Below, piece by piece: positions 8,955 to 17,670 of a stretch of 36,914 nt of DNA. The DNA comes from an uncultured Pseudomonadota bacterium (GTDB lineage: Bacteria > Pseudomonadota > Gammaproteobacteria > Burkholderiales > Methylophilaceae). Within the stretch, counting starts at the first letter, position 1. Each line of letters begins with the position of its first letter. Made by a program: the position numbers and the translations under genes. Where the stretch lies: assembly GCA_903926935.1 (NCBI GenBank), contig CAIYLB010000108.1, positions 1-36,914 on the forward strand. Direction: 5' to 3'. The notes below the pieces were generated by a model. The model was not told where the DNA came from. It searched no databases and was given only the letters and a program-made list of their open reading frames with translations.

Positions 8955-11900
8955 GGAACGTTGTCCTCTTTGGCTAGTGGCGCAGGTTTTTTTTGTGTGA
9001 AATTAAGTGCTAAATCTATGGTTTCGATAAATGCATTGACCTTAATTGGCTTAGTGAGATATTGAAAGAATCCCGCTTTTAAGCCTTTTTCAATATCGCG
9101 AGCCATTGCATTGGCGCTCAAAGCTATCACTGGAATATGACTTGTTTCAGGGTCCTTTTTCAGCATGTTAAGGGCTTCAAAACCACTAAGCCCCGGTAGA
9201 TTTATATCCATCAAAATAACATCCGGCATACTGGCACGCGCCAGCTTTATCCCTCGTTCTGCATTGGTGGCACTTAATAGGCGAATATCAGATCGGCGGG
9301 CAATAATATCTTTAACTAGCGTTAAGTTTGCAGGATTATCTTCAATATAAAGGAGTGTGTACAACAGCCCGTGATTTTGCAATTTAGTTTCACTGGTGGA
9401 TATTAATAACGATGATATATCCTGCTGTGGTTCGATGGCTTGTTCAAGTTCAACCCAGAACATGCTACCCACACCCACAGTACTTTCCACACCAATACGA
9501 CCATTCATTAAGTTGATTAAGCGCTTGCACACCACTAAGCCTATGCCGGTACCCTCTTGTTTCGCATTTTGTCCTAGTCGATTAAACGGTTGGAACAGTT
9601 GGCTTATTTGCTCTGGTGACATGCCTGCGCCAGTATCATGGATGCTGATTCGTACTGAATTAGGGGTTGAAATTTCCCAATGAACATCCACCGTACCATT
9701 TAACGAATTGTATTTAATCGCGTTTGAAAGTAAGTTGATAATAATTTGCTTTACACGTGTACGGTCGCCATTGACGTAGTACGCGTGTTTAGGTTTGTTG
9801 AAAACCACCTTGATCCCACGTTTTTCTGCTTGCGGTTCTATCATCGCTTCGCATTCGCTCATGATGTCCGCCAGTAATACTGGTTCTAAAGACAGTGCTA
9901 GTTTGCCGGACTCAATCAACGCTAAATCTAGTACTTCGTTAATCAACTCCAGCAGATACCAACCGGCTTTTAAAATTTGATCTATACTTTTTTTCTGTGT
10001 GACTGTCGGCGGTGGTGTACCAGATTCTATGAGCTGGGCAAACCCCAATATCGCGCCCAGTGGAGTGCGTAACTCATGGCTCATATTGGATAGAAAATCC
10101 GATTTTGCTAGATTAGCTTTTTCTGCAACGAAAGTGGCATGCTCAAGCTCGGCATTTTTATCTTGTAATGCCTGATCAAGTCGTCTGCGTTCTTCTTCTA
10201 TCTGCTTACCCACGGTGTTGTCGGTACCAATCAGCAGATAGCCGATAATGGTGTTTTGCGCATCACGCAAAGCAGTGATCGAAACTACGGCCGGGAAGCG
10301 ACTACCGTCTTTACGAATGTAGGTCAGCTCATAAATGTCTTCAATGCCGCGCGAGGCTTTAAATACCAGGGCATCAAAGCCAGGTGTAATCATCGTATTG
10401 AGCTCTAAACTTAATGCCTGCGCTCGGGCAATTAGTTCTTCCGGATCAGAAATTTCAGCAGGCGTGACCTTGTTCATTACTTCGTCAGCGCTGTAACCTA
10501 GCATACGCTCTGCACCGACATTAAAGATTTGAATAACGCCCTTTGCATCGGTAGCAATGCTTGAGAAATTTTCGCTATTGAAAATGGCATTTTGTAATGC
10601 ACCGGCCTTGACCAGCAGTTCTTCAGCGTGTCTCCGTGCACTAATATCACGCAAAATACAGGTAAAGTAGCGTTCGCTACCCAGCCACATTTCACTGACT
10701 GCAATTTCTAAAGGAAATGGTTGATTGCCTTTACGCCAGCCTATCACCTCGCGCCCAAGACCAATAGCACGGTCCGCATCACTTGGGCTATAGTGTTTGA
10801 GTGAGCCATTACGCTGTTCTTGATCCAATTCTGGAATCAGTACACTAAAGTTTAATCCGTTAAGTTCTTCTGCGCTAAATCCAAACATACGCTGGGCGGT
10901 TGGATTGGTGGTTTCGATCATGCCGTTACTTGCATGCAAGGTGATAATGCCATCGGCGACGGTATTCAGTATGGTTTGAATGCGCGCGGCATTATTACGC
11001 AAGGCCTGTTGTACTGCGTATTCCTCAGTAACGTTACGAAACACCAATACTGCGCCAATAATTTTCTCATTGCTATCAAGTATGGGGGCGCAACTGTCAG
11101 CGATATCACATTCTTGACCATCAAGCCCGATGAGTACAGTATGGTTCGCCAGTCCTTGTATCGTACCGTGCAACAGCGTTTCCATGACCGGTATTAGCGA
11201 AGGTAGCCGCGTTTCTTTGTTGATGATGGAAAACACGTCTGCAATGGGGCGACCAATGGCTAGTGATTGCTCCCAGCCAGTGAGCTCTTCAGCGAGTGGA
11301 TTTAACAGTGTGACTCGCGCTTCGGCGTCCGTGGTTATGACTGCATCACCAATAGAATTAAGAGTTACTTTTAACTTTTCTTCACTGGCCTGCAAGGTCA
11401 GGTTAAGCTGATGCAGTCTTGAATTACTCGCTTCTTGAACCCGTAATAAATGCTGTGTTTCTAGGTGTACTAAATTTTTTATTTGTTGTTGTGACTGACG
11501 AATCCTGAAATAAATAAATGCAAGTGCAAATAGTGACCATATCAAGCTGGTAGCAATAATAATGCTAAACATTCTCTGCATACTGGTTTGCACGGCAGTA
11601 TCATTTTCATTCAGATCAGTTTGCTCAATTTTCTTGAACTCATGAATTTCGTCACGAATGGCATCCATCAAACGCTTGCCGCGGCCCTTAACTAATTCCG
11701 CTTTAATTAAGTCAATTTTATTTGCTTGGCGCAACTCGATTAGATAGGCTAATTCAGCCATTTTCGCAGTGATTAAAGGGGCTGTAGTCGCGAGGTGTTG
11801 GCTGGCTTTGCTGATTTTAGTGAGTTTGTGCAAGGTGTTGAAATCTCCTACAACGCTATCACGTACCGCCAAATAGGGTTGTAGATATACCATGTCTCCA

Positions 11901-12106
11901 GTCAGTAAATAGCCGCGCTGGCCGGTCTCAGCATCTGTCAAGTCAGACAGTAATCCATCGGCTTTGCTTATGATTTCAAAGTTATGTTTTCTTGCAGCAA
12001 CATTTTGCTGGATATTATCAAAAGACCAAAATCCAAATGCGGCTGCTATCGTGACTATTAGCCCGACTATACTGATGAAAGTAGCTAGTTTAGGTGTGAA
12101 TTTCAA
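8951..12106 (-). CDS. Hybrid sensor histidine kinase: CHASE3, multiple PAS, HisKA, HATPase_c, REC
   Basis: CHASE3-like LLSDLTDAETGQRGYLLTG, several PAS cores, H-box FLSNMSHELRTPLGAILGF, N/G boxes (NLLSNAIKYN, HDTGAGMSPEQ, GTGIGLVVCKRL), C-terminal REC (YIEDNPANL...VILMDINLPG...LTKP). Confidence 0.95.
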   Translation of the reverse strand: MKFTPKLATFISIVGLIVTIAAAFGFWSFDNIQQNVAARKHNFEIISKADGLLSDLTDAETGQRGYLLTGDMVYLQPYLAVRDSVVGDFNTLHKLTKISKASQHLATTAPLITAKMAELAYLIELRQANKIDLIKAELVKGRGKRLMDAIRDEIHEFKKIEQTDLNENDTAVQTSMQRMFSIIIATSLIWSLFALAFIYFRIRQSQQQIKNLVHLETQHLLRVQEASNSRLHQLNLTLQASEEKLKVTLNSIGDAVITTDAEARVTLLNPLAEELTGWEQSLAIGRPIADVFSIINKETRLPSLIPVMETLLHGTIQGLANHTVLIGLDGQECDIADSCAPILDSNEKIIGAVLVFRNVTEEYAVQQALRNNAARIQTILNTVADGIITLHASNGMIETTNPTAQRMFGFSAEELNGLNFSVLIPELDQEQRNGSLKHYSPSDADRAIGLGREVIGWRKGNQPFPLEIAVSEMWLGSERYFTCILRDISARRHAEELLVKAGALQNAIFNSENFSSIATDAKGVIQIFNVGAERMLGYSADEVMNKVTPAEISDPEELIARAQALSLELNTMITPGFDALVFKASRGIEDIYELTYIRKDGSRFPAVVSITALRDAQNTIIGYLLIGTDNTVGKQIEEERRRLDQALQDKNAELEHATFVAEKANLAKSDFLSNMSHELRTPLGAILGFAQLIESGTPPPTVTQKKSIDQILKAGWYLLELINEVLDLALIESGKLALSLEPVLLADIMSECEAMIEPQAEKRGIKVVFNKPKHAYYVNGDRTRVKQIIINLLSNAIKYNSLNGTVDVHWEISTPNSVRISIHDTGAGMSPEQISQLFQPFNRLGQNAKQEGTGIGLVVCKRLINLMNGRIGVESTVGVGSMFWVELEQAIEPQQDISSLLISTSETKLQNHGLLYTLLYIEDNPANLTLVKDIIARRSDIRLLSATNAERGIKLARASMPDVILMDINLPGLSGFEALNMLKKDPETSHIPVIALSANAMARDIEKGLKAGFFQYLTKPIKVNAFIETIDLALNFTQKKPAPLAKEDNVP

Positions 12107-12460
12107 AACAAAGACTTTACAGTCAAGTTGCGTTCTATTTTCATTAGTGTCAGCCTTGTGTATTGATTGGTAGAAATCCTAGCTTGCTGAGCAGTAGCCA
12201 TGAATGTGCTAACTAGAGTTATACACGCATAATCTGACATTATGTCAATTAAACTTTCAGCCTTATGTGCGTTGTCACACATTGAGCTTATTTTTTAAGG
12301 ATGGGATAGATTTAGCCGGCTGTTCATGGCAGAAAGTTCTAGCGTAGATTGCAGTTAGCTAGTGATTTTGGTTGATTGGAGTGGATGGTTGTATTCGCAC
12401 TAAAATTACAGATGTTGTATTCGCTTGTGCGCTAGCAGGCGCTAGGCTGGCACATTATTG

Positions 12461-12943
12461 CTACAAAAATCGGTCTAGCAATTTTCGGCTGTGCTGATCT
12501 AACTGGTCTATGTCGCGAATGATAAAGTTAACGCCATGGCCATCGGTAATGAGCAGGCTGGTGTGTGTCAGTCTACGGATGTGCTCTTCGGCTTTGAGCA
12601 CTAGTTCAGTGTCACCTCTATCTGTTTCAACTTGCCAAGTGCTTGGCGTGGCAAAACTGGATGCGTGGCTAATGCTACGAATTTCCGGCATAAATTCACG
12701 GCGAGCAAGTTCTTCTTCAATTAGGCTGCGTGTTGCATTTGGCAATGCTTTTAAGCTGGCTATCCATGCTAGTTCGTGGCCATTTGAACCGATTAAGGAT
12801 AAACCTTCTGCTGGCGCCGAAATAGGAAACGCACGCATGGGGAAAACGCCATCATGAATTGTACCGTCGCTGGCGGTAAGCACTAGGCGACCAGCGGCGC
12901 TTCTTATGAGGCTAAAGTTAGTAAATAAGGTGAATTGTTCCAT
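12461..12943 (-). CDS. DUF1854 family protein (cyanophycin-locus associated)
   Basis: FSLIRSAAGRLVLTASDGTIHDGVFPMRAFPISAPAEGLSLIGSNGHELAWIASL...LARREFMPEIRSISHASSFATPSTWQVETDRGDTELVLKAEEHIRRL is DUF1854-like. It directly follows the ABC transporter gene. Confidence 0.85.
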   Translation of the reverse strand: MEQFTLFTNFSLIRSAAGRLVLTASDGTIHDGVFPMRAFPISAPAEGLSLIGSNGHELAWIASLKALPNATRSLIEEELARREFMPEIRSISHASSFATPSTWQVETDRGDTELVLKAEEHIRRLTHTSLLITDGHGVNFIIRDIDQLDQHSRKLLDRFL

Positions 12944-12945
12944 GA

Positions 12946-15282
12946 CTAGGCGCTAGCTTCTTGGTGAGTCATTTGATTTTTCGTGAGTGTGTCATTATTG
13001 GCCACATCATCCAAGTCGGTATCTACATTACGCGCTTGTGCTTGGTAGAGGCGATAATAAGCGCCTTCGCGTGCCATGAGTTCGTCGTGGCTACCGACTT
13101 CAACAATTTCACCGCGGTCTAATACCACCAATCGATTAGCCTTGTGTAGCGTAGATAGGCGATGGGCAATGGCAATCGTGGTACGACCATGCACTAGGTT
13201 GTCTAAAGCTTTTTGTATCTCTTTTTCAGTTTCGGTATCTACTGAAGCGGTCGCTTCGTCGAGTATCAAAATACGTGGATCAATAAGTAAAGCGCGGGCA
13301 ATTGAAATCCGCTGGCGTTCGCCGCCAGATAAGCCCTGGCCACGTTCGCCTACCAGCGAATCATAGCCATGCGGTAGCCGTAAAATAAACTCATGTGCAT
13401 GGGCAGCGCGGGCGGCTGACACGATTTCTGCACGGGTCGCTTCTGGTTTACCATAGGCTATATTTTCGGCAATGCTACCAAAAAATAGAAATGGTTCTTG
13501 TAGCACTAGGCCAATATTACGCCTGTATTCTGCAATAGGCAGCGAGCGAATATTCACGCCATCTAAGTTGATAGAGCCGGTGGTTACGTCGTAGAAGCGG
13601 CACATTAAGTTTACTAAGGTACTTTTGCCTGAGCCGCTGTGGCCGACCAGTCCTATCATTTCGCCCGGCTGTATGATTAGACTTAAGTCCTTAATCACTG
13701 CGCGGTTGCCGTAGCGAAAACCGGCTGATTTAATCTCAATCTGTCCAACTACTTTATCAAGATGTACTGGGTTGCTTGGTTCTGGAACGCTGGAAACATG
13801 GTCAAGAATGTCAAAAATGCGTTTAGCGCCAGAAGCGGCTTTTTGCGTGACAGAAACAATGCGGCTCATAGAATCTAGCCGCGTATAAAAGCGGCTGATA
13901 TACGCCAAAAAGGCTGTCAGTACACCTACGCTAATTTCATTGTGTGATACTTGCCATATACCAAACGCCCACACTAAAAGCAGGCCGATTTCCGTCAGTA
14001 AGGTCACGCTGGGTGAAAATAGTGACCATATTTTATTGATGCGGTCATTGACGATTAAATTATGCTGATTGGCTTCGCGGAAGCGCTTGGCTTCACGCGA
14101 TTCCTGTGCAAATGCTTTTACCACACGAATGCCGGGAATAGTATCGGCCAGCACGTTGCTGACTTCTGACCAGACGCGGTCTATTTTTTCAAAGCCGGTA
14201 CGCAATCTGTCGCGCACAATATGAATCATCCAAGCGATGAAAGGTAGCGGTAGCAAGGTGACCAAGGCTAGCTTAGGGTTAATAGAGATCAGAATCGCTG
14301 AAGTCATAATAATCATCAGCACATCTGTGGCAAAGTCGAGTAGATGCAGTGATAAAAACACACAGATACGGTCGGATTCTGAGCCTATGCGCGACATTAA
14401 ATCGCCTGTGCGTTTGCCGCCAAAATATTCCAGTGAAAGCTTGAGTAAATGCTCATAAGTAATCGTGCGTAAATCCGCACCTATACGTTCGCTGACCAGC
14501 GCTAGAATATAAGTGCGCGCCCAGCCTAAACTCCAAGCCAATAGCGCCGAGCCAAGCAAGCCGCTTAATAATAATGCCACCATGCTAACATCAATCGGCG
14601 CACCGTTTTGGTAGGGAATTAATACCTTGTCCATCAACGGAATGGTTAAGTAAGGCGGAACGAGTGTAGCCGCAGTAGAAGCCAACATCAGTAAAAAACC
14701 TGTGAGCAATTGCCATTGGTATGGTTTGGCAAAACGCCATAAGCGGAATAGCGTCCAAGTGGATGGCGGTGCATCGATAGTGCTACTGCATTGCGGGCAC
14801 TCGTCTTGATCGGCTTCTAGTGGAGTTTGGCAATTAGGACAAGTTTCAGACGCTTCCGCCACGATAGGCTGGCCATTTAGAAAACTGGCAAGTTGCAGCT
14901 CAAATTGTTTAATAAAGCGCGATGCAGAAAAGTCGTTAGCCAGTGTGTAAAACCAATGGCCTAAGCGTATTTCACCGTTTTCACCGCCAAATAATTCAAC
15001 ATTGGCCACGCCTGCATTGTCGTGGTGTTTTAGGGTTAAGTTAGCTTTGAACGGATAAGTCGCATGCTTTTCTGACGCATTAGCATCCACTGAAGTTATA
15101 CTGACTAAGCGCTGGTTGGTAATGAATAATAAGCTTTTTTTAAAATGTAGCGCAGCATCAAGATTGATCTCAAGCCATGCGCAAATCTCTTCGCTACTTT
15201 CTAGTTGTGCCTGTGCCGCCGCCTGCCATGCGGCTGGTAAGGTTTTGTTAGTAATAATTGTAGGGAGTATTTTGTTGTTCAC
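12946..15282 (-). CDS. ABC transporter (fused permease/ATPase) with N-terminal domain and zinc ribbon; cyanophycin-locus associated
   Basis: Walker A GLVGHSGSGKST, signature LSGGERQRISIARALL, Walker B RILILDEATASVD, exporter TM domain. N-terminal zinc ribbon CPNCQTPLEADQDECPQC. Confidence 0.93.
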   Translation of the reverse strand: MNNKILPTIITNKTLPAAWQAAAQAQLESSEEICAWLEINLDAALHFKKSLLFITNQRLVSITSVDANASEKHATYPFKANLTLKHHDNAGVANVELFGGENGEIRLGHWFYTLANDFSASRFIKQFELQLASFLNGQPIVAEASETCPNCQTPLEADQDECPQCSSTIDAPPSTWTLFRLWRFAKPYQWQLLTGFLLMLASTAATLVPPYLTIPLMDKVLIPYQNGAPIDVSMVALLLSGLLGSALLAWSLGWARTYILALVSERIGADLRTITYEHLLKLSLEYFGGKRTGDLMSRIGSESDRICVFLSLHLLDFATDVLMIIMTSAILISINPKLALVTLLPLPFIAWMIHIVRDRLRTGFEKIDRVWSEVSNVLADTIPGIRVVKAFAQESREAKRFREANQHNLIVNDRINKIWSLFSPSVTLLTEIGLLLVWAFGIWQVSHNEISVGVLTAFLAYISRFYTRLDSMSRIVSVTQKAASGAKRIFDILDHVSSVPEPSNPVHLDKVVGQIEIKSAGFRYGNRAVIKDLSLIIQPGEMIGLVGHSGSGKSTLVNLMCRFYDVTTGSINLDGVNIRSLPIAEYRRNIGLVLQEPFLFFGSIAENIAYGKPEATRAEIVSAARAAHAHEFILRLPHGYDSLVGERGQGLSGGERQRISIARALLIDPRILILDEATASVDTETEKEIQKALDNLVHGRTTIAIAHRLSTLHKANRLVVLDRGEIVEVGSHDELMAREGAYYRLYQAQARNVDTDLDDVANNDTLTKNQMTHQEASA

Positions 15283-15337
15283 AGCGCCTGAGTGTACTAC
15301 AATCGAGTCAGCTCATAAATAGGTATAAATAGTTTAT

Positions 15338-15364
15338 TGTCAGCTTGTTGTCAGGTTTCTGACA
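15338..15364. promoter_or_regulatory. Candidate operator in the divergent cyanophycin-locus promoter region
   Basis: Perfect inverted repeat TGTCAG-gttt-CTGACA (15349-15364) plus an extra TGTCAG half-site (15338-15343) offset by 11 bp. Confidence 0.45.
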
Positions 15365-15420
15365 GCATGTTAGGGCATAGTGTGGGCCTTTTTTTCGTTT
15401 TAATTCATCTGGATAAGTTG

Positions 15421-17607
15421 ATGAAGTTCATCAAAATACTACCTCTGCGCGGACCCAATTTATGGACTTATCGTCCAGTATTAGAGGCATGGCTAGACAT
15501 AGGCGTGCTAGAAGATTCACCGTCTAATACGCTGCCTGGCTTTTATGAGCGACTTACCGCTTGGCTGCCTTCTTTAGTTGAGCATCGCTGTGGCATCGGT
15601 GAGCGCGGCGGATTTTTGCAGCGTGTCCGCGAAGGTACTTGGCCTGGCCATATTTTGGAACATGTTACGCTAGAATTGCAAACCTTAGCCGGAATGCAAG
15701 GTGGTTTTGGCAAGGCGCGTAGCACCTGTGTGCGTGGCGTTTATAAGGTGGTAGTACGGTCACGTAACGAACAAGTAAGCCGTGTGGCTATGCATGCGGC
15801 ACGGGATTTAGTTGTCGCAGCTATTGAAGATAAGCCATTTGATTTACCTGCCACGCTCAGCCAGTTACGAGAAATGGTCGATTCGCTTTGCCTAGGTCCC
15901 AGCACGGCTTGTATTGTAGACGCGGCAACTGAGCGCAATATTCCGTCGATACGTCTGACTGATGGTAATTTAGTGCAACTTGGCTATGGCGCTAACCAGC
16001 ATCGCATTTGGACGGCTGAAACTGATCAAACGAGTGCTATCGCTGAAGGCATTTCTAGCGATAAAGATCTTACCAAAAAATTATTACAATCATGTGGTGT
16101 GCCTGTTCCTGAGGGTCGTATCGTTGACGATGCGGCTGACGCTTGGGATGCGGCTGAAGATATTGGTTTGCCAGTCGTGGTTAAGCCTAGCGATGGTAAT
16201 CATGGGCGCGGCGTATCTACTGAGTTGATGACTCGTGAAGAAGTAGAGGCGGCATTTACCTTAGCCGATGCTGAGGGTAGTGAAGTAATCGTTGAGCGCT
16301 TTGTTCGCGGCAATGAGCATCGCTTATTAATTGTCGGTGGCAAATTGGCAGCAGCGGCTAAGGGCGAGTCTGTTTCTGTTGTCGGTGATGGTGTTGCCTC
16401 AGTCAGACAGTTGATTGATGTGCAAATTAATACAGATACTAGGCGTGGCGAGGCGGAAGAGTTTCCGCTGGATTTAATCTTAGTTGACCAAAATGCTTCT
16501 GTGGTTTTTGAAATCAACCGGCAAGGTTTTACGCCAGATTCAATTTTACCGCAGGGTAAACAAGTGATTATTCAACGCAATGGTAATGTGGCGCTGGATG
16601 TCACTGACCTTGTGCATCCTGAAGTCGCTGCGATGGCCGCGCTGGCGGCGCGTATTGTCGGCTTGGATATTGCTGGCATTGATATGGTGGCAGAAGATAT
16701 TTCGCAGCCTTTAGATCAACAACGTGGTGCAATTGTCGAGGTGAATGCTGGGCCAGGTTTATTGATGCATCTTAAACCCGCTGAAGGTGAAGCGCGCCCG
16801 GTCGGTAAAGCAATTGTCGACAGTCTTTTTGTTGAAGGCGCGGTGGGTCGTATTCCTGTGGTTGGGATTACTGGCTCACATGGCGCCAGTTTGACCGCGC
16901 AAATTATCGCAAGCTTGGTGCATTTGAACGGTAAGCATGTTGGTTTGGCTTGCCGTGATGGTCTTTATTTGGATAAGCGCCAAGTAGATAAGCGTGATTG
17001 TGCCACTTGGGCTGCCGCGCAAAAGCTATTGATTAATCGGATGGTAGAAACTGCCGTGATTGAAAATAGTCTCAGCACTATTTTGGCTGAAGGTTTGGGC
17101 TATGACCGTTGCCAAGTAGGCGTAGTGATTAATATCGAGCCTGAGAGACACTACGGTGAGCATTATCTAGAAACGCCAGAGCAAGTTTGTAATGTGGTGC
17201 GCACACAAGTCGATGTGGTACTGGGCAGTGGTGTAGCGGTGCTGAATGCAGAAGATTTATTAGTTGTTAACATGGCTGAATTGTGTGACGGCGAAGTGAT
17301 TTTATTCGCACAAAATGCAACATCGCCAACGATTGAAGCGCATTTAAAGGCCGGCGGTAGAGCGGTGTTGCTTAATGATGGTTGTATCGCATTAGCCACT
17401 GCAAGCCAGCAAATATTACTGACCAAATTAGCAGCGCTACCATTTTTGCAAGTGGCTCAAGAAAATGCTGCAAAAGATACGCCAAAAGACACTCAAGTCA
17501 TGTCCTTATTGGCCGCAATAGGCGCTGCATGGGCGCTAGGTATTTCTGCTGAGATTATCAGTGCGGGCATCGAAACTTTTGAAGTTAAACCTACTGAAGC
17601 AAACTGA
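15421..17607 (+). CDS. Cyanophycin synthetase paralogue (CphA'/CphA2-like) with degenerate Mur-ligase domain
   Basis: MKFIKILPLRGPNLWTYRPV...SLVEHRCGIGERGGFLQRVREGTWPGHILEHVTLELQ (CphA N-domain), ATP-grasp VVKPSDGNHGRGVS. Mur-ligase-like region has GSHGASLT instead of GTNGKTTT and stops early. Likely start ATG 15421. Confidence 0.92.
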   Translation: MKFIKILPLRGPNLWTYRPVLEAWLDIGVLEDSPSNTLPGFYERLTAWLPSLVEHRCGIGERGGFLQRVREGTWPGHILEHVTLELQTLAGMQGGFGKARSTCVRGVYKVVVRSRNEQVSRVAMHAARDLVVAAIEDKPFDLPATLSQLREMVDSLCLGPSTACIVDAATERNIPSIRLTDGNLVQLGYGANQHRIWTAETDQTSAIAEGISSDKDLTKKLLQSCGVPVPEGRIVDDAADAWDAAEDIGLPVVVKPSDGNHGRGVSTELMTREEVEAAFTLADAEGSEVIVERFVRGNEHRLLIVGGKLAAAAKGESVSVVGDGVASVRQLIDVQINTDTRRGEAEEFPLDLILVDQNASVVFEINRQGFTPDSILPQGKQVIIQRNGNVALDVTDLVHPEVAAMAALAARIVGLDIAGIDMVAEDISQPLDQQRGAIVEVNAGPGLLMHLKPAEGEARPVGKAIVDSLFVEGAVGRIPVVGITGSHGASLTAQIIASLVHLNGKHVGLACRDGLYLDKRQVDKRDCATWAAAQKLLINRMVETAVIENSLSTILAEGLGYDRCQVGVVINIEPERHYGEHYLETPEQVCNVVRTQVDVVLGSGVAVLNAEDLLVVNMAELCDGEVILFAQNATSPTIEAHLKAGGRAVLLNDGCIALATASQQILLTKLAALPFLQVAQENAAKDTPKDTQVMSLLAAIGAAWALGISAEIISAGIETFEVKPTEAN

Positions 17608-17670
17608 CTTGAAGCAGATGAATAGTCTGATCATAAATATGTTGTGTATAAAAACAAGGAAAACTGTTTG

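Noticed and set aside
12270-12290. ATGTGcgttgtCACAcAT as a possible CRP site
   Set aside because: TGTG/CACA spacing is 6 bp, not the 8 bp expected between these cores in a CRP-type site.
12424-12455. Loose inverted repeat TGTGC..GCTAGC / GCTAGG..GGCACA after the DUF1854 gene
   Set aside because: Imperfect pairing and no T-tract in the direction of transcription; insufficient for a terminator call.
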